64,000 bases of DNA from Hymenobacter glacieicola (GTDB lineage: Bacteria > Bacteroidota > Bacteroidia > Cytophagales > Hymenobacteraceae), in assembly GCF_014640315.1 (NCBI RefSeq), contig NZ_BMGS01000001.1, forward strand, positions 620,001 to 684,000, read 5' to 3'. Position 1 is the first letter of the stretch. Every line of letters begins with the position of its first letter. The notes beneath the pieces were generated by a model. It did no database searches. It was not told the DNA's origin and saw only the letters and a program-made list of their open reading frames with translations. The position numbers and the translations under genes are program-made. Shown in pieces: positions 25,081 through 33,510 of this stretch.

Positions 25081-25689
25081 TTAGTCGCAGGCAGAGGTGC
25101 GGCCGGTGTTGCTTTGCTGACCGGGGCTGTAGAGCCACAGCACGGTAAGCATGGCGGCGGCCCAGTACGGCAATGACATGTTCAGCAAATGGGTCATGGA
25201 ATCGATGGGCAGCAGTACTTCCAGCAGCTGGTTGGCTAGCAGAAAGAACAAGGTAACGCCCACCAAGGCCAAGGAGCGGCGCGACAGGCCCACCCGTAGC
25301 CGGCACATGGCGCTGAAGAAGGGAATTACCAGCGGAACAATGGCCAGCGAAACCAGGGCCGCTACCAGCCCGCTCATCAGGGCAATGGGGTAGTCGTCGA
25401 TGCGGTCGAGGGAAAAGTCCAGCAGCAGCCACAGCGTACCGCCCGTGTTAGCTAGGGCCCAGAGAATAAAGGTGCGCGTGATAGTGGAGTGGCCGGCAGT
25501 AGAAAGTAAGACCATAGGAAGTGCGGCTAAAAGAAAAGTAACGTCCAGCAGAAATAGAGGCAACAGGCTGGCAACCCGAAAAGCGAGTACAGTTGAGAAT
25601 ACGCCACCTGAAGCTCGCTGGATTGTAGAAATCCAGTTTTTTGTTGGGAATAGATTATTCTCAAATTGGGTCAGCTTTACGCCTCCCAT
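25081..25689 (-). CDS. Integral membrane protein of unknown function
   Basis: 202 residues with about five hydrophobic segments (SLLPLFLLDVTFLLAALPMV, FILWALANTGGTLWLLL, ALMSGLVAALVSLAIVPLVI, LALVGVTLFFLLANQLLEVL, YWAAAMLTVLWLY). No catalytic or binding motif recognised. It reads toward the methyltransferase gene with a 49-base gap and may share its transcript. The first 30 residues are hydrophilic, so the N-terminal boundary could be slightly off. Confidence 0.65.
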   Translation of the reverse strand: MGGVKLTQFENNLFPTKNWISTIQRASGGVFSTVLAFRVASLLPLFLLDVTFLLAALPMVLLSTAGHSTITRTFILWALANTGGTLWLLLDFSLDRIDDYPIALMSGLVAALVSLAIVPLVIPFFSAMCRLRVGLSRRSLALVGVTLFFLLANQLLEVLLPIDSMTHLLNMSLPYWAAAMLTVLWLYSPGQQSNTGRTSACD

Positions 25690-26161
25690 TGGCCCTTATG
25701 TATTCGTCCCGTCTCATAATAGGGCAGTCGGGTAATTCGCTTACCCTTCCACACCGCAGTTAATCCGCCGTTCAGCGGCCACTTTACTGTCTCCGTCTCT
25801 ACTTAGCTCAGACTTTATTCCTGTCCTTTCGCCGGCCGCGGTATCATCCGCAAGGCCTAGGGGTAGCTAAGTACAGTCGGACTATGAACATTGCCGTTCA
25901 GACTCTGGTTTTCTGGGGCTTGCCTGGCAGCCAGCTCTGCCAGATCCGGGAGGTCAAAAGCAGCCAGCCCCTAGAAAGCGTTTCTCGAACTATATATTCC
26001 GAGCAGTGCCCGGAATCTGAGTTACGCATAAGAAGCTACCCCAGATTCCGGGCACTGCTCGAAGGGATACGTACCGGTTTTCGGTTTTCAAATGGTACCT
26101 GGGAGATTAAGCCGGAAAATAGTTAGCCGTAGCTGTAGGAAGTTACGATAAACCTACCTTG
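25690..26161. other. Divergent spacer with a perfect palindrome
   Basis: 498 bases lie between divergent membrane protein genes, including the operator-like motif at its right end. A frame of 80 codons crosses the palindrome at 26000-26061 and has no family features, so I do not call it. No RNA gene is seen. Confidence 0.5.
26000..26061. repeat. Palindrome with 20-base perfect arms
   Basis: Arms at 26000-26019 and 26042-26061 (CGAGCAGTGCCCGGAATCTG and complement) enclose 22 bases. The flank ATTCCGAGC resembles the element at 55227, but the rest differs, so membership of the same family is uncertain. Confidence 0.8.
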
Positions 26162-26182
26162 CTTTGTAGCGCAAAGTTCTTT
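26162..26182 (+). promoter_or_regulatory. Operator-like motif, copy 1
   Basis: Perfect dyad CTTTG-TAGCG-CAAAG followed by TTCTTTA, ending a few bases before the start at 26188. The same extended pattern (CTTTG-N5-CAAAGTnCTTTA) recurs at 27204, before the third gene of this cassette. The winged-helix protein encoded between them is the likely binder. Confidence 0.65.
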
Positions 26183-26187
26183 AGAAT

Positions 26188-26829
26188 ATGTCGAAGCCTG
26201 CTACAGACCCGCTGGTTCAACTCACCGAGATTCGCGCCATCATGGAGCGTTCCTCGCGCTTCATCTCGCTTAGTGGCCTTTCCGGGGTAGGGGCCGGGGT
26301 AGTGGCACTGATCGGGGCGGCCGTGGGGCATTGGTATTTGCAGCAGCGCTACCCCAACGCGGGCTACCTGCGGCTGCTGCAGAGCACCCCCGAAGAGCGG
26401 CAATTGGTGCTGCCCTACCTGCTGCTGCTGGCCGTGAGCATTATTGGGGTGGCGCTGGGCGTGGCTACGTTTTTCACGGCCCGTCGCGCCCACCGGGCCG
26501 GGCAGCCGCTCTGGAGCGCCCTGGGTCGGCGCTTGGCCCTGAGCCTGCTGATTCCGCTGGTAGCGGGCGGCTTGTTTTGCCTGGCGCTGTTTCTGGAGGG
26601 CGCCGTTGGGTTGGTGGTACCCGGGTTGCTGCTGTTCTACGGCCTGGCCCTGCTCAACGCCAGCAAATACACCCTCGACGAAATCCGGTGGCTCGGCCTC
26701 ACCGAAATTGGGCTAGGTTTGGTGGCGGTGTTGGTCCCCGGCCTGGGGTTGGCGTTCTTTGCGCTCGGTTTCGGCCTGGGTCACATCGGCTACGGCCTGC
26801 TGATGTACAACCGCTACGAGCGAGACTAG
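26188..26829 (+). CDS. Membrane protein of the winged-helix/DUF4173 cassette
   Basis: 213 residues with a hydrophilic N-terminus (TDPLVQLTEIRAIMERSSRF) and about five to six transmembrane segments, among them SGVGAGVVALIGAAVGHWYL and LALSLLIPLVAGGLFCLALF. No known domain with a catalytic function is seen. The operator-like dyad sits just upstream, and the winged-helix regulator gene follows by 57 bases in the same direction, then the DUF4173-like gene. This suggests a co-regulated cassette acting at the membrane, with unknown role. Confidence 0.75.
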   Translation: MSKPATDPLVQLTEIRAIMERSSRFISLSGLSGVGAGVVALIGAAVGHWYLQQRYPNAGYLRLLQSTPEERQLVLPYLLLLAVSIIGVALGVATFFTARRAHRAGQPLWSALGRRLALSLLIPLVAGGLFCLALFLEGAVGLVVPGLLLFYGLALLNASKYTLDEIRWLGLTEIGLGLVAVLVPGLGLAFFALGFGLGHIGYGLLMYNRYERD

Positions 26830-26886
26830 TCCGCATCCGCAGTTACCGGGGCCTGGCTGCCCTAGCATTTCGCTTCTTCTGCTTCT

Positions 26887-27183
26887 GTGAAACACCTGAT
26901 CCATACCCTCAATAAAGCATTCGACAACCGGGTCCGGTTGGGCGTGATGGCCGTGCTAATGGCCAATGAGTCGGTGAGCTTCAACGAGTTGAAAGAGGCC
27001 CTGGACTTAACCGACGGCAACCTGGCCAGCCACGTAGCAGCCCTGGAAAAGGCAGGCTATGTGCAGGTTAGCAAGCAGTTTGTTGGTAAGAAGCCGAACA
27101 CTACCTACTCGGCCTCCACGGAAGGCAAAAGCGCCTTTCAGGAGCATTTGGTGGCCTTGGAAAAACTGCTGCGCGGGGCGTAG
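26887..27183 (+). CDS. Winged-helix transcriptional regulator
   Basis: 98-residue single-domain winged helix protein of the PF13601/ArsR-like type. The recognition region is FNELKEALDLTDGNLASHVAALEKAGYV, with the wing VSKQFVGKKPNTTYSAS. It lacks the Cys or His pairs of metal-sensing ArsR proteins and any ligand domain. Start is GTG 26887; the N-terminus MKHLIHTLNKAFDNRVRLGV matches the family. It lies between two copies of CTTTG-N5-CAAAG, one before each flanking gene, which makes autoregulation and control of the DUF4173-like gene probable. Confidence 0.88.
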   Translation: MKHLIHTLNKAFDNRVRLGVMAVLMANESVSFNELKEALDLTDGNLASHVAALEKAGYVQVSKQFVGKKPNTTYSASTEGKSAFQEHLVALEKLLRGA

Positions 27184-27202
27184 TCTTTTTTTTTGTTCCT
27201 AA

Positions 27203-27225
27203 ACTTTGAAATACAAAGTACTTTA
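27203..27225 (+). promoter_or_regulatory. Operator-like motif, copy 2
   Basis: Perfect dyad ACTTTG-AAATA-CAAAGT followed by ACTTTA, 11 bases before the ATG at 27237 and 20 bases after the regulator stop. It matches copy 1 at 26162 in both half-sites, the five-base spacer and the trailing CTTTA. Confidence 0.68.
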
Positions 27226-27236
27226 AGATAAAAGCT

Positions 27237-28856
27237 ATGACGTCCTTTTCCGTTTCTGCACCCGCGGCGGCAGCCCCGGGTGTGCGCCGGGCGGCCTTAC
27301 CGCTCACCAGCCTCCAGAAAGCGCTACTCCCGCTCGGGGCTGTGCTCTTTGACGTTCTGTTCTGGAACCAGGAAGTGGGGCTGAATCTGAGCTTATACAC
27401 GTTGTTCGTGGTTGCCGCTACTTTGGCCGGGCTGCCGCGGCACGCCGCCGTGTGGCGCTCCGGCTACTTTTGGCTGATGCTGGGCGGCACCTTGCTGAGC
27501 GTGGGTTGCGTGTTGCTGCTCGGTTCGGGTGCTGCTAAGCTGGCCTGCGTGGCTTCTCTGGTCTTGGTGCTAGGCTACGTAAATCAGCCCCACCTGAAGC
27601 TGCTGGCTTTTGCCCTGCTCACGAGTTTGGTCAGCGCGGCGCGGGTGGTACCCGGCCTGCTACCCTACTTGCGCCTGCCTAGCGGCGGGATGGGGCGCTG
27701 GAGCCGCACCCGTTTCTACGGGCGGCTGCTGCTCATGCCGCTGGTGGTGCTGGGTGTGTTTCACTTACTGTTTAGCATGGCCAACCCACGCTACGCTGCG
27801 CTGGCTGCGGTAGCACTGGCTACGGTAGGGGAGTGGCTGGCGGCCCTGCTGCCAGCTATATCGGTGCCCCACCTGCTGTTTTTCCTGGTAGGATTAGTGC
27901 TCACGGCGGGCGCGTTGGTGCTGGTGCCGGTGCACTTTTTCCTGGATCGGGAATCGCGCTTCGGGGAGTTTGTGCGGCGGCAGCGCGACCGGGTGGCGTC
28001 CTTTAGCGTGCGTAACCCCAACTTCCGGGCCCAAACCTTCCGCTCCCTTGATTTGCGCAAGGAATACCTGGCCGCCCTGGCCGTGTTCGGTTTAGTAAAT
28101 GTCCTGCTGCTGGTTGTCAACATCATTGATATCAACTGGATCTGGCTGGGCTTCACGCCTTCCCCCGGCTTCGACCTGACGCAGTTTGTACACGAGGGTA
28201 CCTACGTGCTGATCTTGAGCATTCTGGTGGCCATGGGCATTGTGCTGTGGTTTTTCCGGCGCAACCTCAACTTCTACGCCCCTGGCCTGCGGGCCCTACG
28301 CTGGGGTGCCACGGTGTGGGTGGTACAGAATGCGGTGCTGGTGGTGTCGGTGGGGCTGCGCAACTACTACTACATCACCTACACGGGCCTGGCCTACAAG
28401 CGCATTGGCGTGTACGGGTTTCTGCTGCTGACGCTGTTCGGGCTGGGCACGGTGCTGCTCAAAATCTGGCAGCGCCGCTCGGCCTACTCTTTGGTGCGGC
28501 TGAACGCGGTGGCGGCTTACGGGCTGCTCCTGCTGCTGGCCCTGGGCAACTGGGAAATCTGGATGGTGCGCTACAACCTAAGCCCGCGCTTTAAAGCCGT
28601 AGACGTAGGCTTTCTGCTGGAAATGCCCGAGCGGGTGCTGCCGGAACTGCAGGCCCGCCAGAGCGTGCTCAGCGGCATGACCCGCATTGTTATCAGCCCG
28701 CCCGGCAGCTACAACGAAGTCAACGCTACCCCCGCCCAAGCGCAGGAAGCCATCAAGGCCCGCGTCGCGGGCTGGGTCCGCAACTACCCCGAGTACCACA
28801 CGTGGCAAAGCTGGACCTACGCCGAGGCCCAGGCCTACGAGCATCTACGACAATAA
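27237..28856 (+). CDS. DUF4173/DUF4153-like integral membrane protein
   Basis: 539 residues with about eleven to twelve transmembrane helices and a C-terminal soluble segment of roughly 85 residues (PERVLPELQARQSVL ... WTYAEAQAYEHLRQ). The middle loop with DLRKEYLAALAVFGLVNVLL and the NYYYITYTGLAYKRIGVYGF segment match what I recall of the DUF4173 family, whose function is unknown. The operator-like dyad sits just upstream, so expression is probably controlled by the winged-helix protein. The assignment is from motif memory; no enzymatic residues can be named. Confidence 0.75.
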   Translation: MTSFSVSAPAAAAPGVRRAALPLTSLQKALLPLGAVLFDVLFWNQEVGLNLSLYTLFVVAATLAGLPRHAAVWRSGYFWLMLGGTLLSVGCVLLLGSGAAKLACVASLVLVLGYVNQPHLKLLAFALLTSLVSAARVVPGLLPYLRLPSGGMGRWSRTRFYGRLLLMPLVVLGVFHLLFSMANPRYAALAAVALATVGEWLAALLPAISVPHLLFFLVGLVLTAGALVLVPVHFFLDRESRFGEFVRRQRDRVASFSVRNPNFRAQTFRSLDLRKEYLAALAVFGLVNVLLLVVNIIDINWIWLGFTPSPGFDLTQFVHEGTYVLILSILVAMGIVLWFFRRNLNFYAPGLRALRWGATVWVVQNAVLVVSVGLRNYYYITYTGLAYKRIGVYGFLLLTLFGLGTVLLKIWQRRSAYSLVRLNAVAAYGLLLLLALGNWEIWMVRYNLSPRFKAVDVGFLLEMPERVLPELQARQSVLSGMTRIVISPPGSYNEVNATPAQAQEAIKARVAGWVRNYPEYHTWQSWTYAEAQAYEHLRQ

Positions 28857-29075
28857 GCTCCCAACCGTGAAGGCGGGCTTGCGCCCCCGCTGGCTTGCCC
28901 GGTAGTCAGAATAGCTATTGCTACCCGTCGGAATTACTACCCCGCTATTGCTACCCCTAGTGCTGATCCGCTACCTCTTGATTTGCTGACTATCCGGCCG
29001 CCGGTGGGGCCGGGGCCGGTAGCCCGGTTGCGCGAGTCCGCCTTCCTTTTTTCTACTACTCTTTTCTTCTGCCTT

Positions 29076-29318
29076 ATGAGTCTTGCCCAAGTAAGCCTAA
29101 CGCTGGCCGGCGTGCTGTTATGCGCCGCCTGCATCGGGGCCCTGGCCGTGCTTCTGACCTGGCGCGAGCGGGCTGCCTCCGGCCCGGAGCGCCGGCGCCG
29201 TTTGCTGACCGTTGTGCTGCCTGGCTCGGCCCTGCTGCTGGGCCTCGTGCTCTGGACCCTGCTGCACGTGATGCTGCTGTGGGCACCCGGTGCCGCGGGC
29301 GTGGTAGCGGCCCGCTAG
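29076..29318 (+). CDS. Small membrane protein
   Basis: 80 residues with two hydrophobic segments (SLTLAGVLLCAACIGALAVLL and PGSALLLGLVLWTLLHVMLL) joined by an Arg-rich cytoplasmic loop (REERAASGPERRRR-like), so both ends probably face outward. No family recognised. ATG 29076 opens the first helix. It is followed directly by the 135-base palindrome at 29324. Coding potential is plausible but not proven. Confidence 0.5.
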   Translation: MSLAQVSLTLAGVLLCAACIGALAVLLTWRERAASGPERRRRLLTVVLPGSALLLGLVLWTLLHVMLLWAPGAAGVVAAR

Positions 29319-29323
29319 GCTGG

Positions 29324-29458
29324 CTTAGCACGATTTAACGCTCCAGTCCGGCGGCTGCCAGCCGTCGGGCCAGGGCGGTAAGCTGAGGTTGCTGACGTCC
29401 TGCTCGGCTGGATCGTTCCGACGGTGCCTGTCAGACCGGGGCGTTAAACCGCGCTAAG
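29324..29458. repeat. 135-base imperfect palindrome
   Basis: Outer arms of 21 bases (29324-29344 with 29438-29458) share CTTAGC and TTTAACGC with four mismatches, and inner arms share CCGTCGG/CCGACGG. The whole unit could form one long hairpin. It may be a MITE-like element or a structured RNA; no matching copy is seen elsewhere in the window. Confidence 0.6.
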
Positions 29459-29500
29459 TGCGAAAGGGCAGTCCTAGTCGTTTTCTTTTTTCCTGTTCAT

Positions 29501-29875
29501 ATGCCTTCCTCATCCTCCTCAGCTTCTTGGCTTGAGCAACTGCTGGTTTTTATCTGGTACACCGTGTTGCCGGCCGTCTCGGGGCGATTGTGGGTAGGGC
29601 TAGCCGTGTTGGTATTCAGTGCCCTCAATTTGCTCTTGTGTGAGGAAATATGGCCGCACACTCCACAAGCGGCAGAGCTGTTCATGGCTTGCTTATGCGG
29701 CGGTCTGCTGGTGGTGCCCTGGCTGGTGGCGCGTATGGTGCAGCGGGTGACGGCGGGCGTGTCGGGCTGGTTCTGGCGGTTACTGTGGCACCTGGCTACG
29801 GTGGGTTGCTATGCGGCGGCTGGTTTGCTGTTGGTATCGGCTTTTATCGGCTTGGTTGTGGTTGTAGTCGAGTGA
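29501..29875 (+). CDS. Small membrane protein of unknown function
   Basis: 124 residues with three or four hydrophobic segments (LLVFIWYTVLPAVSG, LWVGLAVLVFSALNLLL, AELFMACLCGGLLVVPWLVA, VGCYAAAGLLLVSAFIGLVV). A Ser-rich start (MPSSSSSASW) precedes the first. No motif suggests a function. It sits between the palindrome and the PBP1A gene, which has its own -7 box. Confidence 0.55.
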   Translation: MPSSSSSASWLEQLLVFIWYTVLPAVSGRLWVGLAVLVFSALNLLLCEEIWPHTPQAAELFMACLCGGLLVVPWLVARMVQRVTAGVSGWFWRLLWHLATVGCYAAAGLLLVSAFIGLVVVVVE

Positions 29876-29984
29876 AGCAGGTGCGGGTGCTGCCGCCGTT
29901 ACGAGTCTGGGTCTGACCCAAGGTCCAGGTCGGTGCCAACCCTCGGCCGAAACGGATTTTCGCTCGTGGCCTGGGGCTAACTGG

Positions 29985-29992
29985 TATATTTG
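29985..29992 (+). promoter_or_regulatory. -7 box TATATTTG of the PBP1A gene
   Basis: Exact TAnnTTTG match 50 bases before the ATG at 30042, with a TTTCG that could serve as the -33 element 22 bases upstream. Confidence 0.6.
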
Positions 29993-30041
29993 CGACTCCG
30001 TTGCCGGCTCGCCTGGCTTCGCCTGCCTCACTGCGCTCTGC

Positions 30042-32420
30042 ATGTCTGCTCCTCAGTCGTCGAAAACAACTTCCCCGGCCCCACCGCCCCGCCGTTGGCC
30101 TAACATCCTTTCCCGTACCCTGTGGGGGATTTTTGTGCTGGGAGCCGGTACTTTTCTGCTCTACCCCATTCTGGTGAGTATGAACTTTCTGTTCCTGTTT
30201 GGTAAGTCGCCGAGCCTGGAGGAGCTGGAAAACCCTCGCGTGGAGCAGCCCTCCGAGGTGTATACCGCCGATGGCGTACACATAGGCCGCTACTTCCGCG
30301 AAAACCGTTCCCCGGTGCCGCTCAGCAAGATGTCGCCCTGGCTGATCAAGGCCCTGGTGGCTACCGAGGACGTGCGCTACCAAGACCACTCCGGCATCGA
30401 CCCCAAGGCCATTGCCCGGGCCGTGCTGGGCGCCGCTACCGGCGGCAGCGGGGGCGGGGGCTCCACCATCACCCAACAGCTGGCCAAAAACCTCTACAAA
30501 ACCCGCCGCAAGGAAAATACTGGTCTGCTGGGCCACCTGCCGCTGGTGGGCACCATCATTAGCAAAACCAAGGAGTGGCTGACGGCCGTGGAGCTGGAGC
30601 GCCGCTACACCAAAGATGAAATCCTGGCCCTTTACTTCAACACCGTGGAGTACGGCTCCCAGGCCTACGGTATTAAGGTGGCCGCCAAAACCTTCTACAG
30701 CACCTCGCCCGACAGCCTGACTATCGAGCAGGCTGCTACCCTGGTGGGCATGCTCAACAATCCGACCGCGTATAACCCCAAGTTTCACCCCGCCGCTTCC
30801 CGCAAGCGCCGCGACCTGGTGCTCACGCGCATGGGCCAGGCCGGCGTACTGACGCCGGAACAGGTGAAAACGGAGCAAGCCACGCCCATCGTGCTGCAGT
30901 ACCAGGTAGAAAAGCACGTCGATGGGCCCGAAACCTACTTCCGCGGGGCCGTGAGCCAGTTTGTAAACGAGTGGTGCAAAAAGAACGGCTACGATATGTA
31001 CCGCGACGGACTGCGCATCTACACCACCATTGACTCCCGGATGCAGGGCTACGCCGAGGAGGCGGTGCAGAAGAAGATGAAGACCTTGCAGCGCACCTTC
31101 GACAACTTCTGGCGCAACCGGGGCAAAGACCCCTGGGTAGACGAGGACGGCAACGAGATTCCCAACTTCATCGAAACCCAGATGAAGCGCACCGAGCAGT
31201 ACAAGGAGCTGGCCGCCCGTTACCAGGGCCGCCCCGACTTGCTCGACTCAGCCCTGCACCGCAAGCGCCCCATGAAGGTCTTCACCTGGAAGGGCGACGG
31301 GGATACTACCCTGGTGATGTCGCCGCTGGATTCGCTGGCTTACTACAAGCACTTCCTGCACGCGGGCATGATGACCATGGACCCCTTCACCGGCCAGATC
31401 AAGGCCTGGGTGGGCGGCCTCAACTACCGCTTTTTCCAATACGACCACGTGCGCCAAGGCAAGCGCCAGGCCGGCTCTACCTTCAAGCCCTTCGTCTACC
31501 TCACGGCCCTCGACAACGGCTACTCGCCCTGCGACCGAATCCGGGATGAGCGGGTGACCATTAACTACGTGGAAAACGGCCAGCCCATGGAGTGGAAGCC
31601 CGACAACGTGACCCGCGAGTACACCGGCATGAACATGACCCTGCGCTACGCCATGGCCCGCTCCGTGAACTCCGTCACGGCTCAGCTCACCGAGAAAGTA
31701 GGCTGGGAGAACGTGGCCAAGTACGCCAACAAAGTCGGTATCCGGAGCAAGCTGCTGCCGGTACCCAGCATCGGCCTGGGCTCGGGCGGCGACGTGAGCG
31801 TATACGAAATGGTGAATGCCTACAGCACCTTCGTTAACCAGGGCTTCCGGCCCGAGCCCATGCTGGTTACGCGCATTGAGGACCGCAACGGCAACGTCAT
31901 CGTACAGTTCGACCCCCAGCAGAAGCGCGTGATTCCGGCCGAAACGGCCTGGCTGATGACCTATATGCTGCGCGGGGGCATGGAGGAGCCCGGCGGCACT
32001 TCCCAGGCTCTCTGGGACTACGAGCTGTGGCGCAAAAACAACCAGATCGGGGGCAAAACCGGCACTACCAGCAACTACTCCGACGGCTGGTACATGGGCG
32101 TCACTAAGGATTTGGTAACGGGCGTGTGGGTAGGGGGCGAGGACCGGAGCATTCACTTCCTGAACTCCCAGCAGGGCGAGGGCGGCCGCACGGCCTTGCC
32201 CATCTTCGGCACCTACATGGAAAAGCTCTACCAGGACCCCGAGTTGGACATCCGCATGGGACCCTTCCCGCAGCCCACCGTCAAAATCAGCAAGAAATAC
32301 GTCTGCGTAACTGCTGAGCCGCGCCGCCGCCGCGAGGCCGAAACCGTGGACACCATCGTCGTCGACAACCTGCTGGAAAACCTGAACAACGGCACCGTCC
32401 CGATACCAGATAGTCTGTAG
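30042..32420 (+). CDS. Penicillin-binding protein 1A
   Basis: 792-residue bifunctional peptidoglycan synthase. After a short cytoplasmic part and one transmembrane helix (about 27-53) comes the GT51 glycosyltransferase with catalytic E109 in LVATEDVRYQDHSGID and GGSTITQQLAKNLYK. The transpeptidase has the nucleophile S479 and K482 in RQAGSTFKPFVYL, the SVN box (ARSVNSVTAQL) and KTGTT. The two domains are joined by a long linker (about 285-450). It polymerises and crosslinks the wall. The terminator that follows is an unusually long palindrome. Confidence 0.95.
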   Translation: MSAPQSSKTTSPAPPPRRWPNILSRTLWGIFVLGAGTFLLYPILVSMNFLFLFGKSPSLEELENPRVEQPSEVYTADGVHIGRYFRENRSPVPLSKMSPWLIKALVATEDVRYQDHSGIDPKAIARAVLGAATGGSGGGGSTITQQLAKNLYKTRRKENTGLLGHLPLVGTIISKTKEWLTAVELERRYTKDEILALYFNTVEYGSQAYGIKVAAKTFYSTSPDSLTIEQAATLVGMLNNPTAYNPKFHPAASRKRRDLVLTRMGQAGVLTPEQVKTEQATPIVLQYQVEKHVDGPETYFRGAVSQFVNEWCKKNGYDMYRDGLRIYTTIDSRMQGYAEEAVQKKMKTLQRTFDNFWRNRGKDPWVDEDGNEIPNFIETQMKRTEQYKELAARYQGRPDLLDSALHRKRPMKVFTWKGDGDTTLVMSPLDSLAYYKHFLHAGMMTMDPFTGQIKAWVGGLNYRFFQYDHVRQGKRQAGSTFKPFVYLTALDNGYSPCDRIRDERVTINYVENGQPMEWKPDNVTREYTGMNMTLRYAMARSVNSVTAQLTEKVGWENVAKYANKVGIRSKLLPVPSIGLGSGGDVSVYEMVNAYSTFVNQGFRPEPMLVTRIEDRNGNVIVQFDPQQKRVIPAETAWLMTYMLRGGMEEPGGTSQALWDYELWRKNNQIGGKTGTTSNYSDGWYMGVTKDLVTGVWVGGEDRSIHFLNSQQGEGGRTALPIFGTYMEKLYQDPELDIRMGPFPQPTVKISKKYVCVTAEPRRRREAETVDTIVVDNLLENLNNGTVPIPDSL

Positions 32421-32448
32421 CTCGTATCACCTATCACCTGGCAAGCCT

Positions 32449-32503
32449 GCTAGTCATGCAAAAGGCCCCGGTTATGATAACCGGGGCCTTTTGCATGACT
32501 AGC
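32449..32503. terminator. Long bidirectional terminator
   Basis: Nearly perfect palindrome of 55 bases (arms begin GCTAGTCATGCAAAAGGCCC) between convergent PBP1A and epimerase genes. The GC-rich core is flanked by AAAA and TTTT. The stem of about 26 bp is far longer than termination needs. Confidence 0.88.
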
Positions 32504-32514
32504 GGAATAAGCCT

Positions 32515-33426
32515 CTACTCTTCCCCATAAAACGATTCCAGGGCGGCTCGCAGGGTAGGAAACTCAAATTTGAATCCTTGCTTCAGGGTCTTTTCGGCGC
32601 TTACCCGTTGGCTGGCCAACACAATTTCGCTCATCTCGCCCATCATCAGCTTCAGCCCAAACTCCGGCACTTTGGGTAGCACCAGGGGGCGGTGCAGCAC
32701 GGCGGCCAGGGTTTCGGTGAACTCCTTGTTGGTAACGGGGTTAGGCGACACGGCATTGTACGTGCCCTGCCACTGGGACTCCTCCATGGCCTGAATAAAC
32801 AGGCGGCACAAATCGTCGAGGTGAATCCAGGACATGTACTGCTTGCCGGAGCCCAGCGGGGCACCCGCCATCAGCTTTACGGTACGAGCCAGGGGCACCA
32901 GCGCGCCGCCTTCCGGGCTGAGTACAATGCCTATCCGAAAGATGGCGGTGCGAATTCCGTCGGCGGCTACGTTATGGGCCGCTGCTTCCCACTGCTGGCA
33001 CACTTCGGCCAGGAAATCATCGGGGGCCGGGGCAGTTTCTTCCGTTACAATCTGGTCGTCCCGGTCGCCGTAAATGCCGATGGCCGACGCTGAAATAAAG
33101 GTCTGGACGTGGTGCGAGCCTTTGGCCAGCTCCCGGGCCATTAGCTGCGTGCCGGCTAGTCGGCTCGAGAGGATTTCGCGCTTGCGTTCCTGGGTCCATT
33201 TCCCATCCGAAACGCTGCTGCCGGCCAGGTTGATGATGTAATCGGCGTAGGGTACGGCCGCTTCATCAATGGTTTCAGCCAAGGGGTCCCAGCGGAAGCT
33301 GCGGTAACGGCCGCTGCCGGGAGTGCGGCTCAGCAGGGCTACTTCGTACCCGGCATCAATCAGCATTTCGGCGAGGCGGGTGCCAATCATGCCGGTGCCC
33401 CCGGTAATCAAAACTTTGCGCGACAT
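32515..33426 (-). CDS. TIGR01777-type NAD(P)-dependent epimerase
   Basis: 303-residue atypical short-chain dehydrogenase/epimerase. Rossmann motif KVLITGGTGMIGTRLAE at the N-terminus, the NLAGSSVSDGKW segment, catalytic SASAIGIYGDRDD (Ser-Tyr region) and the TIGR01777 C-terminal signature near EMSEIVLASQRVSAEKT. These proteins bind NAD(P) and are often annotated as sugar epimerases (SDR39U1), although the substrate is not established. ATG 33426 begins MSRKVLITGGTG. It lies downstream of folE and queD on the same strand, but no functional link is evident. Confidence 0.9.
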   Translation of the reverse strand: MSRKVLITGGTGMIGTRLAEMLIDAGYEVALLSRTPGSGRYRSFRWDPLAETIDEAAVPYADYIINLAGSSVSDGKWTQERKREILSSRLAGTQLMARELAKGSHHVQTFISASAIGIYGDRDDQIVTEETAPAPDDFLAEVCQQWEAAAHNVAADGIRTAIFRIGIVLSPEGGALVPLARTVKLMAGAPLGSGKQYMSWIHLDDLCRLFIQAMEESQWQGTYNAVSPNPVTNKEFTETLAAVLHRPLVLPKVPEFGLKLMMGEMSEIVLASQRVSAEKTLKQGFKFEFPTLRAALESFYGEE

Positions 33427-33510
33427 GGAAGAGAACAGGTAGCCCGGCACCAAGGGGGCGCCAGGACTTTAAACGGAGAGTTGGAAAGCGAAGGGAAAGC
33501 TAACAGCTTT

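Noticed and set aside
25884..26126. 80-codon plus-strand frame
   Set aside because: It runs across a perfect palindrome and has no recognisable protein.
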